Origin: Lentzea terrae
GTDB lineage: Bacteria; Actinomycetota; Actinomycetes; Mycobacteriales; Pseudonocardiaceae
Length of the DNA: 64,000 nucleotides
Assembly (NCBI RefSeq): GCF_003265345.1
Contig: NZ_QFWW01000020.1
Span: 1 to 64,000, forward strand
Direction of reading: 5' to 3'
Shown: in pieces, positions 49,797-57,885 of the stretch
Layout of the letters: every line of letters begins with the position of its first letter
Position numbering within the stretch: the stretch's first letter is position 1
Position numbers and translations under genes: made by a program
The notes under the pieces: model-generated
What the model was told of the DNA's origin: nothing
The model's input: the letters and a program-made list of their open reading frames with translations, nothing else
Database searches by the model: none

Positions 49797-51563
49797 TTAC
49801 GTCCGCAACACGCGTGCGTCGTGGTGCGCCGCCATCCGCAGAGGTGCGTTGAGCACGCCGAACCCGCGATACCCACCGACGCGCTGAACCACCTCGAAGA
49901 ACACCCGCGCCCCGGCGAGTTCGGTGTAGAAGTGCAGGTACTCGCCGTCCGAGTCGCGGTCGTACAGCACGGACTGCTCGCGCAACACCTCGATGCGCTC
50001 GGCCGGCAAGCCCGTGCGGGCCGCGAGGTCGTCGTAGTAGTTGCCGGGGATCTCCAACAGCCGCGCACCCAACTGCCGCAGCGTCCGCGCACATTCCACC
50101 GCGTCCGTGCACGTGAACGCGATGTGCTGGGGCTCTGCCACGGCCGGTGCCCAGCCGCCGCGCCGGACCAGTGCCGCGTCCAGGGTCAGCCGGACGCCGC
50201 CGCTCACGCCGCGGACGCGCACCAGGCCGAACGGTGCCGCGAACTCCGCGGTGGCGCCGGGTTCCAGGCCCAGCACCGCGCGGTAGAAGAGGGTGGCCTC
50301 GTCGAAGTTGTCGAAGGGCTGGGTCAGCGCGACGTGGTCGATGCCCGTGATTCCGGCACCAGGACTCGACTCCCCGGTCGGTACGAAGTCGCCGAGCCAG
50401 TCGTCGTTGGCGCACAGGAAGATCTCGGTGCCGTCGGGTGCGGCGATCGCGGTCAGCGGTGCTTCGCCGGGGCCGGCCGTGCGCGACAGCGGTGGCGCCA
50501 GCATAATCTTCGCGCGCTGGGCTGCGGCGGCCGGGTCCGGCACGGCGATGCCGAGTGCTCCGATCGCGCCCGGTTCGCCGTTCGCGTTGACCAGGACGCG
50601 TGCTTCGCCTTGCGTCCACAGCTCCACCGGCTTCGAGCGGTGCACGCCGGTCCGGGTGAAGCCCAGTCCGGCCAGGTTCGTCTCCCCCACCACTTCGGCG
50701 AAGGCGTAGCCCGTCGAGACGGGTGCGGCGGGAATGTCCAGCAACCGCAAGGAGTCCTGGAGACTGACCAACGACCGCAGCGCGTCTACTGCGGCCCGGT
50801 ACGGGTCCGACTGGCGGAAGACGTCGTTGAACACCTCGAGCGAGAGCGGGCCGCGGTAGCCGGCGTCGAGCACGTTGCGGGTGAACGTGGTCAGGTCGAA
50901 GTCGCCCTGTCCCGGGAAGAGCCGGTGGTGGCGGCTCCACTGCAGGACGTCCATCGGCAGCACCGGAGCGTCGGCCAGCTGCAGGAAGAAGATCTTCTCG
51001 CCGGGGATCGCGCGGATCGCCCGAGGATCGTCCCCTTTGGACAGGATGTGGAAGCTGTCGAGACACACGCCGAGCGCCGGGTGGGCGGCGCGGCGCACGA
51101 TCCGCCACGCGTGCTCGTAGCCGTTGACGAACCTGCCCCACGCCAACGCTTCGTAGGCGATGCGCAGACCCCGTTCGGCCGCGCGACTACCCAACAGGTG
51201 CAACTGCTCGGCCGCGAGATCGTCGTCGTCGATCGCCTCCTGCGACACCGACGAGCACACCAGCACGGTGTCCACGCCGAGCTCGGCCATGACGTCGAAC
51301 TTGTGCTCCGCGCGCCGCAGGTTGGCGGCGAGGACGTCCGGCGGCACCGCCTCGAAGTCGCGGAACGGCTGGTAGAGGTCGATGCTCAGACCCAGGTCGG
51401 CGCAGCGCTGCCGGATCTCCGCCGGGCTGCGGCGGGACGCGAGCAGGTCGTTCTCGAACAGCTCGATGCCGTCGAAACCCGCCTCGGCGGCCGCGGCCAG
51501 CTTGTCGTCCAGCGTGCCGGACAGGCAGACGGTGGCGATGGCAGTGCGCAGGTCACGACGCAT
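49797..51563 (-). CDS. qsuB: 3-Dehydroshikimate dehydratase, QsuB-like fusion
   Basis: 588 aa. N-terminal TIM-barrel AP-endonuclease-2-like domain (about 1-275): GFDGIELFENDLL, TVLVCSSVSQEA, LGVCLDSFHILS, IFFLQLADAPV, HRLFPGQGDFDL, LSLEVFND. A C-terminal HPPD-like vicinal-oxygen-chelate domain (about 420-588) includes GIDHVALTQPFDNFDEATLFY, PQHIAFTC and the metal Glu in ARVFFEVVQRVGGY. This is the QsuB architecture of quinate/shikimate catabolism, which dehydrates 3-dehydroshikimate to protocatechuate. It overlaps the dehydrogenase gene by 11 bp. Confidence 0.9.
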   Translation of the reverse strand: MRRDLRTAIATVCLSGTLDDKLAAAAEAGFDGIELFENDLLASRRSPAEIRQRCADLGLSIDLYQPFRDFEAVPPDVLAANLRRAEHKFDVMAELGVDTVLVCSSVSQEAIDDDDLAAEQLHLLGSRAAERGLRIAYEALAWGRFVNGYEHAWRIVRRAAHPALGVCLDSFHILSKGDDPRAIRAIPGEKIFFLQLADAPVLPMDVLQWSRHHRLFPGQGDFDLTTFTRNVLDAGYRGPLSLEVFNDVFRQSDPYRAAVDALRSLVSLQDSLRLLDIPAAPVSTGYAFAEVVGETNLAGLGFTRTGVHRSKPVELWTQGEARVLVNANGEPGAIGALGIAVPDPAAAAQRAKIMLAPPLSRTAGPGEAPLTAIAAPDGTEIFLCANDDWLGDFVPTGESSPGAGITGIDHVALTQPFDNFDEATLFYRAVLGLEPGATAEFAAPFGLVRVRGVSGGVRLTLDAALVRRGGWAPAVAEPQHIAFTCTDAVECARTLRQLGARLLEIPGNYYDDLAARTGLPAERIEVLREQSVLYDRDSDGEYLHFYTELAGARVFFEVVQRVGGYRGFGVLNAPLRMAAHHDARVLRT

Positions 51564-52401
51564 GCGCGGGTTCTCCTTCCAGCTCCTCGAAGTGCGCGAG
51601 CATCCGGGCGGCGTCCGGCTCGACCCCGGTGAACAGCCGCAACGACTCGGCGGCCTGCAGCACGACCATCCCGCCGCCGTGCAGCACCCGGCAGCCACGT
51701 GCTCGTGCGGCGGCGAGCAACGCCGTCTCCAGCGGCCGGTAGACGATGTCGGCGACCCAGAGTTCCGGACGCAGCAACGACTCGTCGATCGGCAGCCCCG
51801 GATGTGCCGCCATGCCGGTCGGGGTCGCGTGCACCAGGCCGTCGGCGGTCCGAAGGGCGTCAGGGGTGCACACGGCGGCCCGGTCCGCGCCGAACCTGCG
51901 TCGCAGCGCCTTGACGAGTCGCGAGCTTCGGCTCGGGTCGACGTCGTGGACGCCCAGCCACCCGGTGCCGAGGGACAGCAGCGCGTGGGCGACCGCAGCG
52001 CCCGCACCGCCCGCGCCGAGCAGCACGACGTCTTCCATCTTCGCGTCCGGCAGGCCGCGGCTCAGACTCCGCGCGAAGCCGGCGGCGTCGGTGTTGTGCC
52101 CGATCGCCCTGCCGTTCTCGAAGACCACGGTGTTGACGGCACCCAGCGCGGCCGCCTCCGGGACGACGTCGTCCAGGTGCGCCAGGACCGCCTGCTTGGC
52201 CGGGTGGGTGATGTTGAGGCCGTGGAACCCGTCGTTGCGCGCTGCCCTGAGCACGTCCCCCACCGGCGACCCGATGACGTCGAGGTCGAGCAGCCGGTAG
52301 ACGTAGCTCAGCCCCAGCTCACCGGCCTCGCGCTCGTGCAGCGCCGGACTCAGGGACGGACCGATCCCGGACCCGACGAGCCCGATCAGGTAGTTGGTCA
52401 C
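51553..52401 (-). CDS. Shikimate/quinate dehydrogenase (AroE/QsuD-like)
   Basis: 282 aa from GTG 52401 (GGGAGG upstream, which excludes the longer GTG 52413). IGPSLSPALHEREAGELG (substrate loop with SLS), GFHGLNITHPAKQAVLAHLD (catalytic Lys), GAVNTVVFENGRAIGHNTDA (Asp), and LLGAGGAGAAVAHALLSLG (NAD-binding) are the complete AroE set. Location in an operon with QsuB shows it works in the catabolic direction (quinate or shikimate to dehydro compounds). It begins the operon and lies opposite a TetR gene. Confidence 0.9.
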   Translation of the reverse strand: MTNYLIGLVGSGIGPSLSPALHEREAGELGLSYVYRLLDLDVIGSPVGDVLRAARNDGFHGLNITHPAKQAVLAHLDDVVPEAAALGAVNTVVFENGRAIGHNTDAAGFARSLSRGLPDAKMEDVVLLGAGGAGAAVAHALLSLGTGWLGVHDVDPSRSSRLVKALRRRFGADRAAVCTPDALRTADGLVHATPTGMAAHPGLPIDESLLRPELWVADIVYRPLETALLAAARARGCRVLHGGGMVVLQAAESLRLFTGVEPDAARMLAHFEELEGEPAHAS

Positions 52402-52413
52402 CCGGCCTCCCAC

Positions 52414-52437
52414 TTAATGTACGAACTAGTGAGTTAA
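52414..52437. promoter_or_regulatory. Operator copy 1 of the quinate/shikimate regulon
   Basis: Imperfect palindrome around ACTAGT. Read in the direction of the AroE-like gene it gives TTAACT, ACTAG and TCGTACAT separated by one base each, ending 12 bp before that gene's start. It matches the element at 53366. Confidence 0.7.
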
Positions 52438-52515
52438 CGCTAGCGCACCGAGCCGCCCGCAGTGAAGTGCTCCACTAGAGTTGGCTGGTCATCCGCAGAG
52501 ATCGAAGGGGGCCCG

Positions 52516-53160
52516 GTGGCCGCACCGTCGTCATCCGATGCCGAGCGCCAGCGGGACAAGGACCGCACGCGCGCCGACATCCTGGACGTAGCCACCAGGG
52601 AGTTCGCCGACAAGGGCTACACCGGCGCCCGCGTCGACGAGATCGCCGAGCGCACCAGCACCACCAAGCGGATGATCTACTACTACTTCGGCGGCAAGGA
52701 ACAGCTCTACATCGCCGTACTGGAACGCGCCTACCTGGCCATCCGGGCCCTGGAGGCCGAGCTCGACGTCGAACACCTCGAGCCGGAGGACGCCGTTCGC
52801 CGGCTCGCGGAGCTGACCTTCGACCACCACGAGGCCAACCCGGACTTCATCCGGCTCGTCAGCATCGAGAACATCCACCACGCCGAACACATCGCCCGCT
52901 CGGAAGTGCTGGCGAACCTCGCGAACCCGGCGCTCGACGGCCTGACGCAGATCCTCGAACGCGGCCGTGCGACCGGCCGGTTCCGCGCCGACGTCGACCC
53001 GCTCGACGTGCACATCGTGATCAGCTCGTTCTGCGTCTTCCGGCTCGCGAACCGGCACACGTTCGCGGCGATCTTCGGGCGGGACATGCTGGACCCCGCG
53101 CGCCGTGAGCACTACCGGCGCATGCTGGGCGACATGTTGATCGATTATCTGACCAGCTAG
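52516..53160 (+). CDS. TetR-family regulator of the catabolic genes
   Basis: 214 aa from GTG 52516 (AAGGGGG upstream). HTH about 25-70: RADILDVATREFADKGYTGA, EIAERTSTTKRMIYYYFGGK. C-terminal ligand domain contains DFIRLVSIENIHHAEHIARS. It is divergent from aroE-qsuB and upstream of the permease-lactonase genes. The shared operator in both promoter regions makes it the obvious regulator of both operons. The likely inducer is quinate, shikimate or dehydroshikimate (inference). Confidence 0.88.
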   Translation: MAAPSSSDAERQRDKDRTRADILDVATREFADKGYTGARVDEIAERTSTTKRMIYYYFGGKEQLYIAVLERAYLAIRALEAELDVEHLEPEDAVRRLAELTFDHHEANPDFIRLVSIENIHHAEHIARSEVLANLANPALDGLTQILERGRATGRFRADVDPLDVHIVISSFCVFRLANRHTFAAIFGRDMLDPARREHYRRMLGDMLIDYLTS

Positions 53161-53210
53161 TGCTGTGACCGGCAGCCTTCGCCGCGTCTTCGGCGCTCAG
53201 CAGGACACCT

Positions 53211-53269
53211 CGTGGCGCCGGCCCCACGCCCACAGCCAACCAGGATGAGGACGCGGGGCCGGCGCCACG
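53211..53269 (+). repeat. GC-rich inverted repeat after the TetR gene
   Basis: Perfect 15-bp arms CGTGGCGCCGGCCCC/GGGGCCGGCGCCACG with a 29-nt loop, 50 bp beyond the TetR stop codon. It may act as a terminator for that gene. Confidence 0.5.
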
Positions 53270-53332
53270 ATGCGCCCGTCTGAGCACTGAATACGGGGCT
53301 AAGGCTCCCGATCACAGCACTGAAACTGAGTC

Positions 53333-53387
53333 TTGACAGGCGGGGGTGGCGTATCCGATTTTGTGTTAACTAACTAGGTCGTACATA
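53333..53387 (+). promoter_or_regulatory. Permease promoter with operator copy 2
   Basis: A canonical TTGACA -35 box is at 53333-53338; the -10 is less clear. The operator element at 53366-53387 (TTAACT, ACTAG, TCGTACAT, one base between) ends 10 bp before the permease GTG and abuts its AGGAG site. A repressor bound here would block transcription initiation or translation. Confidence 0.65.
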
Positions 53388-53397
53388 GGAGTACGCC

Positions 53398-54702
53398 GTG
53401 ACCACTTCGATGGCCCGCAAGACTGCGCTGGCAGCCTGGATCGGCAGCGCTCTCGAGTACTACGACTTCTTCATCTACGGCACCGCCGCCGCGCTGGTGT
53501 TCAACAAGGTCTTCTTCCCCGCCGCCGATCCCGCGACGGGCACCCTGCTCGCGCTGGCCACGTTCGGCGTCGGTTACCTGGCCAGGCCGCTCGGCGCGTT
53601 CGTGCTCGGACACGTCGGCGACCGCTTCGGCCGCAAGAAGGTCCTCGTGTTCACGTTGCTGCTGATGGGCGTGGCGACCTTCGCCGTGGGCTGCCTGCCG
53701 ACCTACGCGTCGGTCGGCGTGCTCGCGCCGGTGCTGCTCGTGATTCTCCGCTTGCTGCAAGGGCTTTCGGCGTCCGGTGAGCAGGCGGGCGCGAACTCGA
53801 TGTCGCTGGAGCACGCGCCGGAGCACCGCCGGGCGTACTTCACCAGCTTCACGCTGAGCGGCACGCAGGCCGGGCAGATCCTCGCCACGGCCGTCTTCCT
53901 GCCGGTCGCCGCACTCCCCCAGGAAGACCTGCTGACGTGGGGCTGGCGGGTGCCGTTCTGGTGCAGCGCGCTCGTGGTGGTCGCGGGGTTCGTGATCCGC
54001 CGCAAGATCGACGAGACCGCGGTGTTCCAGCGCACCAAGGCGGCAAAGCTGCCGGTCGTGACGTTGTTCCGCAACCACTGGGCCGACGTGCTGCGCGTGG
54101 TCTTCGCGGCCACCATCGCCTCGGTCAGCACGATCTTCACCGTCTACGCCCTGAGCTACGCGGTGAACACGATCGGGCTGTCGCGGACGTCCATGCTGTG
54201 GGTCGGCGTGCTGGCCAACACGGTCGCACTGGCCGCGATCCCCTTGCTGGCAGCGCTTTCGGACAATATCGGGCGCAAACCCGTGTTCCTCGCCGGCTGC
54301 GGCGCGTGCGCGATTCTGATCTTCCCGTACCTCTGGTCGATCTCCATCGGCTCGTACGGCCTGGTGTTCGCGCTCGGCATCCTGATGTTCGGGGTGGCCT
54401 ACTCCGCGACCAACGGGGTCTGGCCGTCGCTGTACGGCGAGATGTTCAGCACCGAGGTCCGGTTGTCCGGCATGGCGATCGGCACCCAGTTCGGGTTCCT
54501 GCTCGCGGGTCTCGCGCCGAGTGTCGTGTCGGCGATCGGGACAGGACGGGACGGCTGGATCGGTGTCGCGATCTTCACGGCGGCGGTGTGCGCGGTGAGC
54601 GCTACGGCGATCGCGACCGGGCGCGAGACGTTCCGGCGTCCCACGGCCGAACTCGGGCTGGCGACGGCAGAAAGGCGTGTTCCCGCCACGGCTCAGGTTT
54701 GA
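53398..54702 (+). CDS. MFS metabolite:H+ symporter (MHS/shikimate-permease-like)
   Basis: 434 aa from GTG with AGGAG six bases upstream. Twelve TM segments; TM1 (WIGSALEYYDFFIYGTAAAL) with the Asp-Phe-Phe-Ile-Tyr stretch, LGHVGDRFGRKKVLVFTL (MFS loop 2-3 motif) and GLSASGEQAGANSMSLEHAP are hallmarks of the MHS subfamily (ShiA, KgtP, ProP). Given the neighbours it probably takes up shikimate, quinate or a related acid. It is followed after 33 bp by the phosphotriesterase-like gene, in one transcription unit. Confidence 0.9.
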   Translation: MTTSMARKTALAAWIGSALEYYDFFIYGTAAALVFNKVFFPAADPATGTLLALATFGVGYLARPLGAFVLGHVGDRFGRKKVLVFTLLLMGVATFAVGCLPTYASVGVLAPVLLVILRLLQGLSASGEQAGANSMSLEHAPEHRRAYFTSFTLSGTQAGQILATAVFLPVAALPQEDLLTWGWRVPFWCSALVVVAGFVIRRKIDETAVFQRTKAAKLPVVTLFRNHWADVLRVVFAATIASVSTIFTVYALSYAVNTIGLSRTSMLWVGVLANTVALAAIPLLAALSDNIGRKPVFLAGCGACAILIFPYLWSISIGSYGLVFALGILMFGVAYSATNGVWPSLYGEMFSTEVRLSGMAIGTQFGFLLAGLAPSVVSAIGTGRDGWIGVAIFTAAVCAVSATAIATGRETFRRPTAELGLATAERRVPATAQV

Positions 54703-54735
54703 CAGCCTGTAGCCAAAGGCCGGAGGAGGACGCGC

Positions 54736-55701
54736 ATGTCGCAGGTGCAGACCGTTCGAGGTGCGATCGAGGCAGCAGCGCTCGGGACCGTGCTGATGCA
54801 CGAGCACGTGTTCGTGCTCAGCACCGAGGTCATCCAGAACTACCCCGAGTTCTGGGACGAGGAGCAGCGGATCGCCGACGCCGTCGCGCGGCTGCGGGCG
54901 CTCAAGGCGGCCGGGGTCGACACCATCGTCGACCCCACCGTGCTCGGGCTCGGGCGGGACATCGCGCTGGTCGCGAAGGTCAACGCCCAGGTGGACCTCA
55001 ACATCGTGCCCGCGACCGGGCTCTACACCTACAACGACGTGCCGTTCTTCTTCCGCCTGCACGGTCCCGGCACCATGTTCGGCGGCCCTGACCTGATGGT
55101 CGACCTGTTCGTCAAGGACCTCACCGAGGGCATCGCGGGCACGCCGATCAAGGCGGCGTTCCTCAAGTGCGCCATCGAGGAGGAGCTCACGCCCGGCGTC
55201 GAGCGGGTGATGGTCGCGGTCGCCGAGGCGCACAAGCGCACCGGTGTGCCGATCACCGTGCACACCAGTCCGAACCACCGGACCGGGCTGGTGGCGCAGG
55301 AGGTGTTCCGGCGCGAGGGCGTCGACCTCGGGCGGGTCGTGATCGGCCACAGCGGAGACACTGCTGATCTCGACTACCTGCGCCAACTGATCGACAACGG
55401 CTCGTCGCTGGGCATGGACCGGTTCGGCCTGGACGTGTACCTGCCGGGTGACCAGCGCGTCGCCACAGTCGCGAAGCTCGCCGCCGAGGGCTTCGCGGAC
55501 CGGATGGTGCTCTCCCAGGACGCCTCCTGCCACATCGACTGGGTGCCACCGGGTGTGCGCGAGCAGATCGCACCGAACTGGGTCTTCACGCACATCCACG
55601 AATCCGTGCTGCCCGCGTTGCGCGACGCGGGCGTCACGGACGACCAGATCACCGCGATGCTGGTGGACAACCCGCGCCGCTACTTCGACCCGGCGAGCTG
55701 A
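54736..55701 (+). CDS. Phosphotriesterase-family hydrolase/lactonase
   Basis: 321 aa. The PTE metal centre is intact: LMHEHVF (HxH, about 22-28), carboxylated Lys in AAFLKCAIE (about 143), ITVHTSPNH (His), VIGHSGD (His), and SQDASC (Asp, about 263). These residues bind two metals in the (beta/alpha)8 barrel. The family includes PTE-like lactonases (PLL) and true organophosphatases; the loop sequence cannot be assigned, but a lactone or ester substrate is likely. Its place in the shikimate/quinate regulon suggests it opens a quinide-, shikimate- or chlorogenate-type ester or lactone (inference). Confidence 0.85.
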   Translation: MSQVQTVRGAIEAAALGTVLMHEHVFVLSTEVIQNYPEFWDEEQRIADAVARLRALKAAGVDTIVDPTVLGLGRDIALVAKVNAQVDLNIVPATGLYTYNDVPFFFRLHGPGTMFGGPDLMVDLFVKDLTEGIAGTPIKAAFLKCAIEEELTPGVERVMVAVAEAHKRTGVPITVHTSPNHRTGLVAQEVFRREGVDLGRVVIGHSGDTADLDYLRQLIDNGSSLGMDRFGLDVYLPGDQRVATVAKLAAEGFADRMVLSQDASCHIDWVPPGVREQIAPNWVFTHIHESVLPALRDAGVTDDQITAMLVDNPRRYFDPAS

Positions 55702-55741
55702 TCACTTTTTCACCCCAGCCGTCCTGAACACCGCGCCGCGC

Positions 55742-55783
55742 GTTTCCGCACAGGAGGGCCGCGCTGCAGCGGCCCACGGAAAC
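55742..55783 (+). terminator. Nested hairpin after the phosphotriesterase operon
   Basis: Outer arms GTTTCCG/CGGAAAC enclose an inner GGGCCGC/GCGGCCC hairpin; TGGGGTTTT follows. It could terminate the operon or form the leader of the small ORF at 55797. Confidence 0.55.
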
Positions 55784-55796
55784 CTGGGGTTTTCAT

Positions 55797-55931
55797 TTGC
55801 GTGCATTGATTCTCGGTGCTGCGGTCGCCCTGGCCGCAGCGCTGGCACCGGGCACCGCCCACGCGGCGCCGCCGGCCAACGACGACAACCCGGCCGACAA
55901 CGAGCGCGTGGTCGAGACGACCGTCAGCTAG
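55797..55931 (+). CDS. Small secreted peptide, 44 aa
   Basis: TTG start with TGGGG about eight bases upstream. Residues 1-23 (LRALILGAAVALAAALAPGT then AHA) are a Sec signal peptide with an AHA cleavage site. The mature ~20-residue part is acidic and polar, and ends ERVVETTVS. It is not in any large family I recognise. It stands between two hairpins (55742-55783 and 55938-55973), so it has its own transcript. It might be a secreted peptide or the remains of a longer secreted protein. Confidence 0.5.
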   Translation: MRALILGAAVALAAALAPGTAHAAPPANDDNPADNERVVETTVS

Positions 55932-55937
55932 TTCACC

Positions 55938-55973
55938 GAGACCCGTTCGGACCGCGTTGTCCGGACGGGTCTC
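55938..55973 (+). terminator. Terminator hairpin after the small peptide gene
   Basis: 15-bp arms (GAGACCCGTTCGGAC and near complement, one mismatch) with a 6-nt loop, 6 bp after the peptide stop codon. Confidence 0.75.
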
Positions 55974-56134
55974 ACACCGCTTTCGAGAACGCTGCTGCGA
56001 GCACCTCGTACACCGACGAGATCGGCTGACGCAAGCTGGTCCTATGTGGACGATCTGCGCTCACGATCCGTCCTCGGTTAGTACATTTCCGGCCAATTGG
56101 CAAGGACTTGGCACAGCGCGAACCTTCGTTCAAG

Positions 56135-56782
56135 ATGCCGCGCGTGCACAGTGCGGCAGGCTTCGGCGACAGCGGTGAGATCTCTCGGGTCGCGTGGTCC
56201 CGTCGGCGCGCGACCAAGAGCTCCACCGCGGACTCGGCGCTGGAGGACGTGCTGACCGCGGCCCGCCGGGGTGACGAGGACGCCTTCCGCCTGCTCTACC
56301 GCGACCTCCAGCCCAAGCTGCTGCGCTACCTCACGGTGCTGGTCGGCGCCGATGCCGAGGACGTCGCGTCCGACGCGTGGCTGCAGATCGCGCGGGACCT
56401 GGGCTCGTTCCGCGGCGACGTCGACGGGTTCCGCGGCTGGGCCACCACGATCGGCCGCAATCGAGCCATGGACCACCTCCGTCACCAGCAGCGACGGCCC
56501 GTGCACGGCACTGTCGACGACGTGGCCGAACCTGCCGGACCGGACGACACCGCGCAGGCGGCGGTGGACGCGGTGGGCACCGACGCCGCGCTGGCGTTGA
56601 TCGCCACGCTGCCGCCGGACCAGGCAGAAGCCGTGCTGCTGCGGGTCGTCGTCGGACTGGACGCCAAGGCCGCCGCGCAGGTGCTCGGCAAGCGGCCAGG
56701 CGCCGTGCGGACCGCGGCGTACCGGGGGCTGCGCGCACTCGCCGCGCACCTCGATCCACCTGGGAAAACACCACTGGAGTGA
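56135..56782 (+). CDS. ECF-type RNA polymerase sigma factor
   Basis: 215 aa from ATG 56135; in-frame TTG 56108 and GTG 56144 are alternatives. Region 2: RLLYRDLQPKLLRYLTVLVG, DAEDVASDAWLQIARDL, and GRNRAMDHLRHQQRR. Region 4: ATLPPDQAEAVLLRVVVGLD and VLGKRPGAVRTAAYRGLRAL. It drives a regulon that cannot be seen here. It is followed by a TM protein (34-bp gap) and a zinc-finger anti-sigma-like gene; those are probable regulators of its activity. Confidence 0.88.
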   Translation: MPRVHSAAGFGDSGEISRVAWSRRRATKSSTADSALEDVLTAARRGDEDAFRLLYRDLQPKLLRYLTVLVGADAEDVASDAWLQIARDLGSFRGDVDGFRGWATTIGRNRAMDHLRHQQRRPVHGTVDDVAEPAGPDDTAQAAVDAVGTDAALALIATLPPDQAEAVLLRVVVGLDAKAAAQVLGKRPGAVRTAAYRGLRALAAHLDPPGKTPLE

Positions 56783-56816
56783 CAAAAACCGGAGACCTGA
56801 CGCTGAAGGACATGAG

Positions 56817-57485
56817 ATGAGCAACCACCGTTCCCGCCGCATCGACCGGCGCACCGCTGAGCAGCTGCTGCACGGCGATGCGCGGGTCACCGGGCACGAC
56901 CGCCTGAACGACCTGCTCGCGGCAGCGGCTGCCCCCGCCCGCGACCGCGAGCTGGCCGGTGAGCAGGCTGCCGTGCTGGCGTTCCGGGACGCTCGTCTCG
57001 CCCCCGCACCTCAGCAACGGAGACCCTGGATGCTCAAGATCGCACTGGCGAACCTGCTGTCCGTGAAGATCGCGGCGGTCACCGCGGCCGCCGCCGGTGG
57101 CATCGCGCTCGCCGCTGCCGCGGGTACGCTGCCCGGCCAGCAGCGCGAGGAACCCAAGCCCGCCAACGACACGAGCGTCGTCACGACGTCCACGAAGGAC
57201 ACCCCGGCGTCGGCCAAGCAGGACAAGAAGCCGGACAACTCCCCCTCGCCCTCGCTCAAGGGCCTGTGCCAGGCTTGGACCGCGGGCGCCGGCTCCGAGC
57301 ACGGCAAGGCGCACGAGAACCCGGCGTTCAGCGCGCTGATCACGGCCGCAGGTGGTGCCGACAAGGTCCCCGCCTTCTGCGCCGACCAGCTCGCCGACAA
57401 GCCCGGCAAGTCGGACGAGACGCACGGCAAGTCCGACCAGGCACCCGGCAAGTCCGACCAGACGCCGGGCAAGCCCACCCGCTGA
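56817..57485 (+). CDS. Single-TM hypothetical protein in the ECF operon
   Basis: 222 aa. N-terminal ~75 residues are cytoplasmic and helical (RTAEQLLHGDARVTGHDRLN). One TM helix (about 84-103, KIAAVTAAAAGGIALAAAAG) follows. The outer part is a Lys/Asp/Pro-rich linker, a small domain with Cys pairs (LKGLCQAWTAG, VPAFCADQLAD) and repeats KPGKSD / HGKSDQAPGKSD / PGKPTR at the end. Topology and position suggest an anti-sigma or signal-relay role, but no zinc-finger motif is present. It is otherwise an uncharacterised actinobacterial protein. Confidence 0.65.
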   Translation: MSNHRSRRIDRRTAEQLLHGDARVTGHDRLNDLLAAAAAPARDRELAGEQAAVLAFRDARLAPAPQQRRPWMLKIALANLLSVKIAAVTAAAAGGIALAAAAGTLPGQQREEPKPANDTSVVTTSTKDTPASAKQDKKPDNSPSPSLKGLCQAWTAGAGSEHGKAHENPAFSALITAAGGADKVPAFCADQLADKPGKSDETHGKSDQAPGKSDQTPGKPTR

Positions 57486-57605
57486 CGCGCACACCGAGCT
57501 CCGGCGACCCCGGCTCTCCCTCGACGGGTCGCCCGTTCCGGACGGGCGGCGGCTTGCCCCCACGCCGCCGCTCGTCCGCCCCTACCACCGAGCTGGAGGA
57601 GCGCC

Positions 57606-57875
57606 TTGACCGACGCCTGTCCGCACAACATCGAAGCCGGCAGCTACCTGCTCCACATGCTCAGCCAGGAGGAGAGCGACGAGTTCCGGCTGCACCACCA
57701 GCACTGCCTGTCCTGCCAACGGGAAATCATCGCGCTCCTGCCCGGTGCGCTCTTCCTGGAGGAGCTCAGGGCCGACATCCTGGCCGCGGAACAACGCCTG
57801 TGCACCGAGCGGCCGGTGCTGTCCACTGTGGCCGCACGGGAACTCTCGGCGTTGCAACGGGTGCACCCGCGCTGA
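57606..57875 (+). CDS. Small zinc-finger anti-sigma-like protein
   Basis: 89 aa from TTG (GGAGGA five bases upstream). The zinc-finger core is ACPHNIEAGSYLLHMLSQEE with downstream HHQHCLSCQREI (Hx3Cx2C), the ZAS zinc-binding pattern of anti-sigma factors. There is no TM helix, so it would act in the cytosol. It is downstream of the ECF sigma gene and its TM partner, which makes it a plausible anti-sigma factor for that sigma factor (inference). The last ~25 residues have no conserved motif. Confidence 0.75.
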   Translation: MTDACPHNIEAGSYLLHMLSQEESDEFRLHHQHCLSCQREIIALLPGALFLEELRADILAAEQRLCTERPVLSTVAARELSALQRVHPR

Positions 57876-57885
57876 GTCTCCGGTC

